A stretch of 64,000 nucleotides of DNA. Origin: Gorsachius magnificus. Its lineage: Eukaryota; Chordata; Aves; Pelecaniformes; Ardeidae. The position numbers and the translations under genes are program-made. The first letter of the stretch is position 1. Every line of letters starts with the position of its first letter. Below the pieces are notes generated by a model that was given only the letters and a program-made list of their open reading frames with translations, was not told where the DNA came from and searched no databases. This document shows positions 36,055 through 49,793 of the stretch, one piece after another. The DNA lies in contig CM067084.1 of the NCBI GenBank assembly GCA_034008185.1, positions 7,459,385-7,523,384 on the forward strand, in the 5' to 3' direction.

Positions 36055-37599
36055 GCAGGGGTCCTCTGCCTCACAGTTTTCAAATTATTTCTGTGGTACT
36101 TTATGGGTTCTGAAATACTTTGTGGCTCATAGAAATGTTTGAATTAGAAGGCAAATCATTCTTTGGTGTGTATTTGAGGAGCTAATACATGGCTTCTGAA
36201 TTTCTACTGATCTTTTATTCAGGCTGTTTTCAGTTAACTATCTGACGTGCTGCGAACAGGTCATGCATGTTGTGTATTGTGCCTGTGTACTCTCTGGAGC
36301 TATGTGAGACAGCACTTACTGAGGAAATCATTGAAGAGTTCATATATATGATTTTAGTGGCACAATTTCCCTCTCCCTAGAGGTGACTTTTATGTTTTTT
36401 TATATATATATATGTCAAATTTAAAATATATGACTCCCCAAAAGGCAGCCACAAAACACAAAACTGTGGTCATAGAACGCAACTCCAGTGTCAAAGAAAG
36501 GCTGTATTTTAGGACTTTGACACTGTTGTTGTGATATATGGCTTAATATCAAACTAACTGAAAGTCAAATGTTATTTTGCAAGAGAAAGGGGTAGTAAGT
36601 TGCTGTTCTTAAAGTTCCTGTGGCAATGGGGTTATGTTACACGCAAACCTTGTGATAAGGCACTGCTAAGGCTAAAAAATGAAAATTAAGAAATAAAAGG
36701 GAGATACTAAATTCCAAGGCAAATTCACCTGTGAGCTATAAGCCCTCATTTAACTTTGTTAGTATGTGAATGACTCTCAATCTGGAGAATCAAAGTCCGC
36801 CTGTCCTCCAGCATATCCGTGAGGAGAAGGGGACATGCCCATGTCTCTCCCCTTCTGTCCTTAGAGAAAGCTCCCATGGCAGCAGAGCTGGCAAGGTTCT
36901 GCTTTTATTTGTTCCCAATGCATTTGTGCCCCTTTGGATGCTGTGATTGCTGGGTTCAAATAGCAACTTAGTCCAGTATGTTGAAGCTAGTCTGTGGACA
37001 AAAGCGTTAGTATTATTGGATGACTGTGTATAAATTTATGGACAAAGCAGACTTATAAAACTTGCAGTCATTATAGTTTAAAAATGAACTTGATTTTAGT
37101 AAGAGCAGGTCCAGAATCACTCAAAATGATTGCACTTTTCAGTGTACAACAGTCTATCCGGGCAACAGCTTTTTTATACACAGTTTATTCTTAGATATGA
37201 GTGATAAGATGATCTTTTTGTCTGTAGCTGTGAAGGAAAACAAATAGTTACTTTGAGTTTGTGGGACAAAAATGATGCAGACACTGAGTTTCACCTCATG
37301 AGGCTATTGATAGTGCGAGGAGCTTGCTGTAAACACAGTGCAAATCTTACATTGCTCTGTATTCTTAAAGATAATTTTTACACTCTAGCAAGAACCAGGA
37401 TATTAACTGAAACCTGTGCTAATGAAATTACGGCAATCAGATGGAGTGAAAACCAAACCTCTTCATCACTGTGGTCAGTGAGAGTCTGTAACTGGTCGCT
37501 AGGTGACAATTCTTAGGATCCTCAAGAAGTAATGGTAGGGTGGATCTTGCAGTAAAAGATACGAGCCAGCATATAAGGACATTAAAAAAAAATAAAAAT

Positions 37600-37765
37600 A
37601 ATAAAAATCTTCAACTTATGTAGTCTGGAAAAGGTACAGAGATAATGTCAACTTTAATTACTGTTTTCTTCTGAACACAGGGAATAGGCCAAAGGGCATG
37701 AATGGAAATTAAAGAAAAATGGAAAACAGATGTTAGGAAGCATGCTGCAGGAACTGGAATACAGG
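37600..37765 (+). repeat. CR1 3'-region scrap, forward
   Basis: The order of words matches the non-coding or late-ORF part of CR1 LINEs. CTGGAAAAGGTACAGAGATAA corresponds to the block CTGGAGAAG...GAG. It is followed by AGGGAATAGGCCAAAGGGCA and by GGAAATTAAAGAAAAATGGAA, and then AACAGATGTTAGGAAG. The copy is diverged, with neither the 3' terminal repeat nor the RT part visible. Assignment rests on remembered consensus, so it is moderate. Confidence 0.45.
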
Positions 37766-37769
37766 CAGC

Positions 37770-40700
37770 ACTGTACATAATTTACCAAAAAGAAAAGGGG
37801 CCTTATGAGTTATTTTGTCCCAACATCATTTTTAAACAGCATCGTCTTATGGTCTGTTTCACAACAACGTTATTACTAAATCAAGTCCCCATTGATAGCA
37901 ACCGCTGTATTGTTGCCAGAGTTTAAAATTCTTCCTTCTCCAGCTTTTATAAGACATCTTTGAAATATAGGTCAAGCAAAATTGGATGCTGAAAGACAGC
38001 CACATAAATTAATAGCCTGACATTCGAAAGTGCTGGTCAGCAAAGCCACCATATATTTCAGGGGGTACTGGTTGAATACTTGCCATTTTGGGAAAGGCTG
38101 ACATTGATTTAAATGCTTCAGAGTGGGATTAGGAGCCTAATTTTAATAAGCATTTTTAAATAAATCATGTCAATATTTATGATGATCTATTACAAAGTGC
38201 TGTTCCTTTGTTTTAGAGGCTTTCATCTGGATAGGAAATAATTTAGTCCAGGCAGAATTTCTTTCCCTTTACAGCAGACTTCTCAAAGTTGAAGGAGCTG
38301 ATTAGGGAACGGCCCTGATGTGCAGTGGGGAGGTTTCGAAGTCTGAGATCGGGAAGACTTTAAGTCACGCTAAGCCATAGACTGGTGAAACACAAAGCCC
38401 AAATGGTAGCCCTTGCAATTAATCATAAAATTCATGTTTGTTTTTGAAATTGCATTTTTTCTTCCTCTTCTCCAAATCCTGCCCCACGAGGGACAGGGGT
38501 GACAAGGCAGGGTAGGCAGTGGGGCTGACCTACTCTGAGTATTGCTGAGCACCCCATGGGCTGCCCCTATAGCCATGCCTGCTCACTCTCCTGATGTTTT
38601 GGCCATCTTGGGCTGGTGGGGAGCAAGGGCTAGCCCACGAGCCAGCCCACCACCAGGAGCTCACTGCTTTCCTGGCTCTGTGGCTGCAAGCTGGGCTCCC
38701 TGGAGCTGCGGCAGTTTTCATTTTGGTCAGCTTCTCCTTCCAGGTAGGGTCCTTGGATTGTACCCTTGACTCCGTACTGGCTCTGTCACTGATATTCAAC
38801 AATGTTTTGCTGCCCACATACTAGCTGAGGGGTCTTAGTGGACGAGCAGCAAAAAGCTGCCTTGCCATAGCCAGCTCCTGTGTTAGAGGCTCAGCAACCA
38901 GCTGGCACGTGTAAGTGAACATACTCAGTGACATGGGTGCTGCCGGCTGGTAGCGCTTGTGCCTGCACCATGCTTGTGCTTGTTTGGGATTCTGGGCTAG
39001 GTTTTGTGTACGTGTGTGAGTTTGAAGCCACGTCCTGCTTGGGTGAGCTGAACCATGGCCACCGTTCTCCCCAGCCTTTCAGCATTAATGGTGTTACTCA
39101 GCATTATGCAGGCCAGTAGTAGCTTTAGTACAGACAGCTCTCCTCCTAGCTGCCCCACGTAAAGTTTATGGGGAGCCAGTCCCATGCTTTTCATGGGAAA
39201 CTTCTAATCTGTTGGGTTTTATCTAGGATGAAGCAGAATCATGTTCAAATCACATATGGAATAGCACGGCAGTCCTCTTCATTAGAAGTGCTGTTTCAAA
39301 GGCGAGGGGAAAAAAGGCTGAATGGTTACTTGCAAACATGTTAACATAAGCTCAGTCATCCCTAGGCTTTCCAGCACCATGATGGGAGAAGGTAATGAGG
39401 TCATGGGTTGTTTTTTTAGGTTCTGAAGACTGACTTTGAGAACTGAGGAAAGGTAAATAAAGGATTATTTATTAAATGAAGAAAGGATTATCTATTACAG
39501 GATAAATCTTGCTCGCCTTGCGTGTACAAATAGTTCCCATTGACTATGAACAAGTCAAATACTTACATAAGACATTTATAAATTTTTATGCAACCTTATA
39601 AAATGGCATATTTTCTTCTATGTCCCCAGCTTAAGCAGCATGCAGAAGTTAGCCAGTTAGGCATATATCGAAACAAAGTAGCCTCATTTTTACTACAGAC
39701 CTCTTCAAAGATGGCTTTAAACAAGAAAACTTCTTATCTATTTAACCATGAGGCAAATTTATCCAGAAAAATTTCCAGATAACTAAGCAAGTTTCAGTGG
39801 AGAATCTCAATTGCTGTGAGAACAGAGCAGCTGGGAAAAGGAAAGGAGGACCATGCAAAGCATGAAAACATTTGGAATGTATTTAAATGGAAAGTTTCTC
39901 CGCCTCCTGTGCATTCCTCAGAGTCTCTCAGAACATGGGGCAGGGCTAGCCCGGGGACACTCCTTGCTGGATAATGGTAACCTTTATTATAAGACACTAC
40001 AAATTATTTTCAGAATGATTTTCTTCCGGCCCACCAGCTGTAGTTACTCAAGGCAGATTAACCAGAACATGATTGATTTCAGCCCCTATCCAACAGCAAG
40101 AGCTAAATACCGCAATTATAGAGGATGCCAACAGAGATAGTGTTAACGGCTAACTTAGTGATACCCCTAGCTAATCCCAACTGTCCTGTCTCTATGCTGA
40201 GCTTTTCCAAGGTACAAGTGAGACATCACTGAGGAATCAGGAGGACTGTGGCGCTTCTGTCATCCCCTGCATGGGTGATGCTCCACAAGATACCCCGTGG
40301 CATATGGGTGCCCTGCCTCTGCCCCGACTTCTGTTGGCTGTACAGGACACATTTGTACTCGGTGACATTTTGTGCCTCGAGTATGTCTGGTATTAAGTCA
40401 CTTGGCAGTTTGTGCAGCTTTTAGCTGATGTTATGCTCCGTATACTACATACAAAACCTGTTCTCATCATCTTTTCATCCGTATTGATTCAGTTAGAAAT
40501 CATCCTGCTTTATGTTTCCCATAGTTTATCTCAGGAATGCGTAGATAATGGCCTTTCATTGAAAGAGAAGGAAACATTCAACCTCTTATTTTAATTTTAT
40601 TCAGAGGAACAGCTGAATCCAAAAGGAAGATTTGGATGTTTTCCCCTCTTTCTTTGAAAAGTCAGTTACATAAATTGAGGAGAGCAGACTTGAATCACCA

Positions 40701-41395
40701 CTGGACAAGTGCATTCAGTGCCGCTCTGGAGTAACTCACAGACATTCTTTTCCCTGTGGTGAAATATTTTGAAATCCCTCATTTTGTCTGAATGGCAAAT
40801 GCCAAAACCTCAGTGTTTTTCATGAGAAGGAATTCTTGTCTTCTGGCCAGCTCAGTTAGCTTCACAGCAAGACCTGGGAAGTTAAGGTTATGGCAAAGAG
40901 AGGATTTCCACATTCATGTGGAAGTGGACAGCAGTTGCTTTCAGTCCTTTGACCTCCTGTAGCACTGAGATATCAAGCATTAGAATCATGACACTGTACA
41001 GGAAGTTATTGAATCAACTAATTCCTCAGGGCTTTGACCATTATCTCTATTTATAATTTTTCTCTGAAGATGGTTTAGTTAAGCTTAGACATTCATCATG
41101 CAACTAGAGATCATGCCAGGAAATTTTCACAGCAGCTATCAAGTAGTCCATGCTAACCTTTTTGAAAAAGGAATAGAAGAAAAAAAAAAAAAAGGTAAAA
41201 TGATGCTTTCTCTCAATTCCATGCTGGAATGTATTTCCTTTCTTGATCACAGTACATATTGCCATGGTGTAACCTGTCACCCGTAATCTGAGTTCAGTCT
41301 TCAGCTTGACCTATGCTTGTGCTGTAACTTTTGCAGATTCTGTTTTACATTAACTCAATGATAGGGCACTTTTTATCCAGCTAAAATATTTGACT
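37770..41395. other. Non-coding stretch
   Basis: A GC-richer segment at about 38480-39130 supports several overlapping short frames on both strands, none recognised. A near-repeat AAAGGATTAT[T/C]TATTA occurs at 39459-39474 and 39482-39497. An A-run lies around 41182-41194. Confidence 0.5.
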
Positions 41396-41399
41396 AGGC

Positions 41400-41655
41400 T
41401 TTTCCTTGCGTCATTTCTGTGACAACTGCAGTCCTCCCTTCTTCAGCTCCCCCACAGTGTGGTTGCCAAGATAACACTCCTAGAACATAGTTTTGAGTAC
41501 GTCCCTCTTCCCCCGGCGTCCCTTCACTATCTGCTTGTCCTCAGTCTGAAGGCCCTTCCTTACTCTTCTGCTAGTCGTTATCGTGATGTCTCCATCCAGT
41601 CTGTAACACCAGGCCCTATTGCCAACCTCTTGTTTTGTCCAACAAGCTCATCTTA
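41400..41655 (+). mobile_element. Ancient L2-clade LINE fragment, forward
   Basis: The plus strand gives, across one frameshift, a DYCNALL-like stretch (GACAACTGCAGTCCTCCC, near 41420). It then reads VVAKITLLEHSFEYV and ASLHYLLV, followed by LKALPY. These correspond in order to the L2 blocks RLQxVQNAAA, xDHVTPLL, SLHWLPV and FKALxY. The copy is short and decayed. Confidence 0.5.
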
Positions 41656-42883
41656 GCAATGTGGGGGCATGACAGTCTCTAAACACACATAAAGTGACTT
41701 CAAGGCTGTCCTTCAAACTTTTCTTCATTAACCCCTTACCGGTCCATCCCCTGAGGAAGGGTGATGTTGCACATGTGATTGTGGGATTGTTTTGCTATGG
41801 TTTTTTTTTTTGGTGTGCTTTCCTGCCTGTCCACAGTTATTGCTTTTCTTCCACAGCTTGTGGTATGGCCCTTCTCTTTCTGCATCTGCATGCCCTCTGG
41901 TATGGTGGCGTTGGGGTTGGTGAACAGGGCTACCTTTTGGGGAACCCTCAGGAGGCTGTGGCTGAACACCAATGATCCTCTTTCTCCCAGGAGTCTCATT
42001 AATCACCTTTGGCTCTTCAGTCCTTTCTTCTCCTCTCCTTCATGGATGGGCTTGTAAACGTGTCCCACAAAGTCATCCAGACTCCGATTCTCATGTACCT
42101 TGTTGTGTCCCAATGTAGCTTCATAGGCAGCAGTCCTGGAAACACTATTTTTTTCTGAGAGGGAGAGAGAAACCATGAGCCCAGCTTTTTGCCTTTGCAT
42201 AATTTTTCTCTAAAGTTGGCCACCACTTTCAGTTGACTGGATCTGTCAGATCCGTTCTTCCCCGGCTGATCCATGTGTTCGTCTGTTCTGTTGTGTGCTT
42301 CTAGGTGGTGAAATAATGGAAATTAAAATGTGTTAGCAGGCAAAATACATGTTATGTATACTGTAAAATGAATCAGTAGAGGAGTTCTATCCTAAAATGG
42401 ATGCATAGCAATTAGCACAACCTAATTAGCATGTCATTTCTATATAATCATGGAAACTCTATTCATGTTCATATTTTCTCTCAGAATGTTCCCAGCCCTC
42501 CCAAAAGCTGGAAACAATAATGCAGAGTTAAGGATGGGAGATGTTATATTCCTACTTCCAGTTCTCTCTCTCTAGCAAGTACTTTCCATTTCTGTGGGAT
42601 TGAAGTGTTTGCTTTTAAAATTAATTACAACAGGAATTAAGGGTTTTACAATGGCTTTGTGGTAACGCAGTTTTAAATAGAGATATATCTGTGAACCACT
42701 GCAATCTGACATAAAGATATTTCCTTGGAATAATCACAGGATTTATCTTTGATATAAAAGAAAAATTTAAAAAAAATCAAACGTTTTGATAGGTTTGATA
42801 CATCAACATGATAGATAAGATGCATCTGCATCTGACTTTCTTATTAGCTGATTTGGCATGTTAAATTTGCATTGACACCTAGA

Positions 42884-42915
42884 AGCTTATTGTATGTTAA
42901 GCTTATTGTATGTTA
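42884..42915. repeat. 16-bp perfect tandem duplication
   Basis: AGCTTATTGTATGTTA occurs twice without a gap (42884-42899, 42900-42915). Perfect identity points to a recent slippage event. Confidence 0.9.
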
Positions 42916-45900
42916 ACATGCCATTTTCTAGCACTAACAACAATTATGTAGTGCTAACAAAGTGCACATTGACCTGCACAGTGCTATAGAGAGCCCCGAC
43001 AATCAAAATTGTCTTCTGAAAGAAGGTGGAAAAAATCTCCTTGGTTATTACACCCCATTAAGCTTCCTAACCAGTTATGGCAGCTAATTCTAAGGATTTT
43101 TAACATAAAATTTGCCTTATTCAAGCTAGTCCTTTTTTCACATTTTAGAGTTGCTGCCGTTGTTACTGGACACTATGGGTGACATGTCTGTCACTAGAGT
43201 CTATAAGTCTTCCAGTGGGAAGCTTAGAAGGGCAGAAACCCACCAGTTCAATGGATGGTCTCAGCTATTTTCAAAGCCAGTGTATTAGAAATGAATGATG
43301 GACTTGTTTGTCTTTATAACAATATGGATCTTACTAGGGATGGAAGGGTTTAGAAGCTACTGGGGAAGAGGTAAGGGAAACAGCAGTGGGTATAAACCTG
43401 GAGATAAAGGTCTGAAAAGGATCAGCAGCACTTTGAAAAATCTTTTAGATGTGATACCGGAAGTTTGAGCCATTTGTGGTGATGTTCAAGAGAGATGAAA
43501 CTCTCGATGGAGTAACTTGTTTACATGCGTTTGGCTTCCAGGACTGACTTCCAGCATCAGCACTGCTTGGTTATGAATATCTCTTGATCAGCACTGAAGT
43601 CCAAGTTTCTTTTTTACCTTCACACAGTTTCATATTGTGTAACAGGTCTCATGTCCTGAGCCCATCCTATGTCCCTGATTAAATGAAACTCAGGCTCTGG
43701 AATTCAATAAGGTGAACTAGAAACTTTTCAGGGTGGACGCAAAGCACTGCAAGGCACTGAGCAAAAGCTGGGATTGAGTTAAGCACTTTGCCATACCCAT
43801 GCCAATCGAATGTGAATTCAGCAGCTACTCAGGATTAGGTCTCTCTTATCAGGAAAGACAGGAGCTTTCCTGGAGTCATGAAATACTTGGTGGAAACAAA
43901 TTAGTCACAAGAAAAGTGGTTTTTACTTTGGAACTCATAGACTGTAAAGGCTGGATATTCAGCTTGGTCTTCAGGCTATGCAGATCTGGGTCTCAAGCAG
44001 TGTCATTTATTTGATGCAGCTTAAAGCCGCAACTCGAGCTGCAATTCAGAACATGAAAAATAGTTTCCACTGGATTCCTGTAGTTTCAACTTCATCACTC
44101 GAGTTACAATGATTTCTTGTTGTGCCTGAACAGAGTCTACAAACTCTGCAATTTACTGCTTCCTGCGACAGTCTGACACAGTACCCTGTGGGAGAAAAAT
44201 AAGTTAAACAGGGAACTTTTTCCTCTTAAGGAATTATATTGATCTTGCAGATGCTGAGTTGACTTACTGTGTTTTTCCTTCGAGCACTTGGCTGCAGATT
44301 CGCTTAAGAGTAAATACAAGAGCCCTATCATCTCATTTCTCCTTAAGCCTAAGCATTATAATCTGTCAGTCACTGACATGCAGTTTTTCTTTTAAAAATG
44401 AAATTTAATAGTTTGAAACAGCTCTTCGATGTTCGCTAAATTCTGCGTCATTATTTCCCAGCTGTAACTATTTCCTGTCTCTCAAAAACTCTGTGGTTTA
44501 TATGCAGCCTGGATTTCAAGTGCAATATATATAAAATATAAATATTTAAATCTGAGATATGGTTTACACTGTTCTTTACTGGAGTGTTTCTTCTTGTTTC
44601 AAAAACCACAAGAGTGGAGCTTAAGCAGCCTACTCGAGAGGGCAAATTCATCATGTGTCTGCTTCAAGGCTCTCTTGTTGTTTAAGGGCTAGCTAGACTG
44701 TGGTAAATAATCCACAGAGGCAATGCTGACTCACATTGCTTCTGGAAGAGCATCAGCTCCCATCTTTTGGGATCCTCCTCCTTTCTTTTACCCTTTTTCC
44801 ATCTTGCACTCTCTGAGATGGAAACAAAAAGGTTCTTTTATCTCTGGAGACTTCTGTGATGTTTATTGGACATAGACCTTTATAGCTTTATTTCAGTTTG
44901 GCTGGGCTGAGGACAGTTTCCATACTCTGCAGCTAGCTAGAATACATTCTTTCCTGCAGACTATAATCTGTGTTTCCAAAATGAGGATGACTCTTCGCAT
45001 GTGCCGATAGACTCTATGTTCCTACACAGCATGAATCTGTTGCCTTTATATCTTCATACAAGATGAGGAGCCTCCTTGTAAGCTTTCCTACCTGTGAAGC
45101 TCTTTTCACATTTAGCCTTAATCATGTGTGTCCACATCAGGATATGCAAACATATACGTATGTATGTATAGAAAGATATGTAAAGGGATATACAAAGCAT
45201 ATGTGACCATTAGCTTGACCTCAACCAGGTAGTATGTGCAGTGATTTTATCCGTCTTGAGGCAATCTTGTGGACATCATCATATGGGCTGTGATGAGGCA
45301 ACACCATGTCAATAGTACAATATGATTCTATTTTAGTTTAATGTTTGAGAATTGACCTTTTGTGCTACATAATGTAAACATGAAATAGAAGAGGCTGTTT
45401 TGGTCCCAAAGGCTTACCGTTTTAGTGTGTGAATCTAATGTACTAATCTCTTATCTGTTGTTGAGTAGCTGATGGGTGCAGAATGTGTAGCTCGAAGGCA
45501 AAATACACTGCCATGGCACGTCCTTTAAGGCTCAGTGTGTTGCTCACCAGCCAGGGTTACTCTTGTAATCTTCCAATTGCTTGCTTTATTCCAAGCTGTT
45601 TGCATACCAGTGCTAAGGTGATTTTATGTTATTGGCAGTTTTACCATAATGCAGCAAAACCAAGCAAGCTTTGCTTTTATTCTGCAGAGCTTGTGTGGCT
45701 GATAGAAAATGACCCTGACATGCAACTTAGATTTCCCCAGTGAAAGAGACTATGTTTAGAGCAAATGATTTTAACTTCCCTCAGTAAAGAAAGGAAAAAA
45801 ATATTTGAATCTCTGACAGTGTGTTTTACTGGTAATTGATTTTTACAAATAACTTTGCTTCCTCACTTACGGCTAGGAAGCAATAAAACCACCCCTCTGT

Positions 45901-46934
45901 TCAATTCAGAAATTCACCACAGAGATGTTGCAAGTAGAGAGAGCCAGGGTAAGAGAGAGTGTAAAATGCTTTGTAAACCACACATCACATTTCTCTATAA
46001 CGGTGGATTACCGCAACCATTTTCCCTTCCTTCACAGAGCACAAGGGATATAATACTCCTGAGAATTATGCCTTGGCCCTTCAGATGCTCATTACCATAT
46101 TATACAGTTTAATCGGAGATGATATTTGTTGGAATGAGCAAGTTGCAGAGAGCCACTGGGCATTACTGTGGAATGCAGGAGTAAAGTGAAAGCCTGCTTC
46201 ATGTTTGGCTTGAAAACCTGGACAGCCTACAGGGTGTTATGGGCCTGGCTCAGGGTTTGGTGATGCGGGAGCTCATATAGCCATCCCGTCTCCCGTGTTG
46301 AGATCGGGCGCAGATGCAGACCCTGCCTTTCCCCTCTCCTCCTTTCTAACGCATTCTGCTCTGGAGCCTTGCATGGTCTCTGAGGATTGCCAGGACAACG
46401 GCGGTGGCACGAGGAGACGGCTCTCCCAGAGCAGCACACTGCCTGTGCAGTGCTGGGAGAAACTGGGGAGAGGGAAAGGGCTAAGCCTTTCCTAATTTAA
46501 GCAAAGAAGCACAATACAGTATTTAATGCAAAATCTGGGATAGCGCTTCTGAGCTTTCATTTCAGTGCAGATGTGTTTAGGGTCTCAATGACTGTTCTCT
46601 GCTCATTGCTGATGCTTTTAAGCGGACTTGTGCATGGAAAGTTAGATGCTGGCTTTTCTCTAGCTGTCTCAGATGTGAGCTAAAGATGCACGATACCTTT
46701 TGGAAAGAGGAAGGAGCATCTGAGTACACAGCTCATGAAGAAGAGTTCTCAAAACAAGTCTAATAGGTTGATGCTTGTGAAGAAAACTTTTTTCCTTTTA
46801 ATCTATTAGAGTTATTCAGAGGTGAAGTGTTGAGTAAGGGCGGGGGGTTATAGGGGGAAGAGGATTCAATTATATGCATTTCCATCTCAAATTACAAAAT
46901 GAGCATTTTGAAGAGTTTTCATGAGCAGGAACAA

Positions 46935-46958
46935 CTAAGTCTATCCCTAAGTCTATCC
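46935..46958. repeat. 12-bp perfect tandem duplication
   Basis: CTAAGTCTATCC occurs twice without a gap (46935-46946, 46947-46958). Confidence 0.9.
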
Positions 46959-47999
46959 CATGCCTCCTGTGAATGCTACTAAAAATTGCAGTGTGTTTTC
47001 CTGTTGCTTTTAGTGGCTGCAGATGATTATGGGGTACTGTGGCATAACAAGTAATTGCAATTCCTTTTTGAGACTCAGGTGGGAAGAGAGTATGTACTTG
47101 CATGTTGGCTGCTTCTACTCTTTCTCTTCATAGCCACAATGAGCACTTTTTAATTTTTTTTTTCAATTTTACCTCTGCTGACTTCCTAAAAAGATGGCAA
47201 ATAGTTTAATTGCATTAGGCTAGTAGTTCCTGGTGTGTATGAGCCCAGGCAACGCCCTAAATCATGCGGGAAAAGTGCTTTCTGAGAAGATTGTCACTGA
47301 GAAGATAAATGTTTTGTAACAGCAGAAAGCATGAGACAAAGTGTAGTTGAGGTCTGCCGTGTTCTTCAGATTGTGTTCCTTTTAGAAGGAGTCTTTTGCC
47401 GGTTAGAAAAACTGCTTGATGCTTGCATAACATCAGTTTTGCAGTTTTCTCTTTGACACCTTATCCAGGTTACTGTGACAACTGCTGTCCACTTTATGGA
47501 TGGGCAAATAATGTGATCATTAAAGATGCATGCTGAGGTCAGAGGTTGGCTGATGTTTGTTTAATTGAGTCCCACGGCAGAAGCTGGAGAATCCTCAGCA
47601 GGAAAGGTTGTTGTCCAGGGCACATAAGAATACTGAAATAAGTCAAATAATTTGAGCCTGACCTTCCTGCATCTGGTGGAGCTTTAGGGTTTGGTGCATA
47701 GTGACTTTAAACCACTTTTGGAATTGCCTGATCCTAAACATGCTAAATCTGTTCCCGTGCAATACTGTAACACAAACTCACTCAAGGTCCTAACACGTAA
47801 GACAGCTACTACTGCTTTGGGTTGGTTTGCACTATAAGAAGCTAGATTCTACAGTGCTTTAGCCTTTTACTTCACATCCAGTTAATGGAAAGAAAAAAAA
47901 AAGAAGGTAAAACATGAAAGAGGACAAAGTCCTCCTAGTTTAAGAGAAAACAATTCTATACCTGAACGAGACGGCTGGCGCAATTCATTGATGAACATG

Positions 48000-48310
48000 A
48001 ACTCAGAACGGCATGCCATTGCTTCTGATTTTTCAATGCAAGCTGAAAAGGAAACAGATATTCCTGGTTAAAGAGATGGGAATTTCCTGGTGTGCACGTA
48101 GTGCCAGTGGGTGCCAGGAACAGTGGAAGATCTTTAATGCGCAGAAGGGGTTTAATGACTTAATAAACCTGCTGTACTGGCGCAGTCAAAAACCAGCAAG
48201 TAGAGGTTTTAGGAAAACATGCCGACTTCTGGCAAGAACAGCTTATTTACTGGACTGCACCTATTTTATGGGCTATGATAGCTCATTACTTTCAGATTAT
48301 ATATGAGGAT
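48000..48310. promoter_or_regulatory. Candidate conserved block (unverified)
   Basis: Repeat-free block of mixed composition, with motif-like words such as TTTAATGCGCAG, TTTAATGACTTAATAAAC and CTGTACTGGCGCAG. A 97-codon plus-strand frame (48013-48306) covers it; its Lys/Arg/Cys-rich product was not recognised. Either a non-coding conserved element or ordinary unique DNA. Confidence 0.2.
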
Positions 48311-49780
48311 AATTACCAGAATGTCAGTGAAGTAGTTGTCTCTTTATTTTCTGGGAAAAGCTGATGTATGTATAGAAAAAAATGCTCATTTATTTATGTG
48401 ATTTCCCTCAAGAATACCTAAAAGCCTAAGGTTGCTTTACCCAAGTGTTCTCCCTCTTGAAATTTAGTTTAAGTAACATGTAAATATACTGTACATGTAA
48501 CTAACCTATAAATATACCATCCAGGAGAAGATTAATAATGCTAATTGTGAGGAAAAAAATTTTTTTTTTGCACTGAGAGTGTTAGTAGAGAGTCTGTTTA
48601 TTGTCTGGAACAGAGACTTGGCGTACTTGGATTATATTGCTTTACAACTGCTCACTGTGTTAAAGAAGTGCAAATTATTATTTTTGTTTTTCATGTGTCA
48701 TGTGTGTACAGAATTCTGCACTGAAAGAGAAGTGAGTGTGTGGGGACTCTCAGAAAAACCTGAGGATGGGGAAATGGTGGGTGTGTAAAGGCAAAATTAG
48801 ATGGCTTAGAATATGCTTACAGAGGTGATAATGCTGGCTTAGGTACTCAGATGCTATCCTGCACTGTAAACAATATTTACAAGACGGTAATATATACCAT
48901 TTAATATCCATAGCTGAGTAGTGTGGGAACCTATATACATTCTTTCAGTTTTCTATATGGTGAAGATTGAATATAAAACTCCTTGCAAAGTAAGGCAAAA
49001 GTATTTTAATATACCATAAAGGTCAGGCTCAACTAATCTCCAACAACTTCTTAGCATAAGTAAAGCTGCATATAAAAATGGGTTTGAAACTTTGCACTTA
49101 GGGTCACATCCTCCCCTTGCGTAAGGTGGAATAGATTCCTTATGTCCAGTCGAGCTGGGGCAATTTATAGCATTTGGCTGCTCAGCTATATACATGTTAA
49201 GTATACAGATTCAGAGGGGAATATTATTTTAAAAATATGCAAACCACTGTTTTCAGAGAAAAGGAAACAAAAGTTATGTATTACAAAAACCTTAGGCATG
49301 CCTCAGTTTCAGTTTTAGTGTGAGCCTTAGAAACCTGGCCTATATTCCTTAAGCAGTTCGCAACCACAGGCCAACTTTCAAGGGGAACACCCTGCTCCCC
49401 ATGGGGAAGGATCTATTTTATTTAGGATGTATGAAACACGATGATTTGGACTGGATTTCAGGAAACAGAAGAGGGGGGAAGCGTATACACTCATTTACAC
49501 CCCTTCCAGTCTGCTTGTTGTCAATGACGTTTTAATGACAATGACCAAAGGCAGAATGTGGGCTAACAGAAAGGGAAGTGTGTGCTTTGAAAGAATGGCC
49601 AAAATAAACAAATAAATAAATGAAATTGCTGACCCTTCTGTGAGCGGAAGCTGCTGGTGCTGGCAGAGCTCTGGAAAACAAGGCTGCAGCAGCAAAAACC
49701 AACTGCAGATTCAGATGAGCCCCCATTAGCGCCCTTTCTTCCAGATCCCCAGTTCTTCTTCTTCTCTCTGACCTACTGAA
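48311..49780. other. Non-coding stretch
   Basis: AT-rich unique sequence with a T-run at about 48559-48569. A minus-strand pair of frames at 49495-49726 is alanine/leucine-rich by composition only. Nothing recognised. Confidence 0.5.
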
Positions 49781-49793
49781 CTGATCTGTTATA

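Larger units (their letters stand above)
32891..37590. other. Non-coding stretch
   Basis: Includes a purine-rich tract (about 35320-35420), a 26-nt T-run followed by GCAG (36029-36054) and a short TA repeat (36401-36412). Overlapping minus-strand frames at 35086-35731 are explained by the purine/pyrimidine strand bias and the somewhat higher GC there. No gene recognised. Confidence 0.5.
41656..47990. other. Non-coding stretch
   Basis: Several overlapping minus-strand frames occur at 41728-42274, none recognised. Two small perfect tandem duplications are listed separately. The part at 46150-46500 is GC-richer with a few CpGs and may be weakly regulatory. The rest is unique AT-rich DNA. Confidence 0.5.

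Noticed and set aside
38480..39200. Cluster of overlapping frames on both strands
   Set aside because: Explained by local GC increase; none has a domain or splice signals.
41728..42274. Overlapping 80-92-codon minus-strand frames after the L2 fragment
   Set aside because: Present in several frames at once, no family, no codon-like bias.
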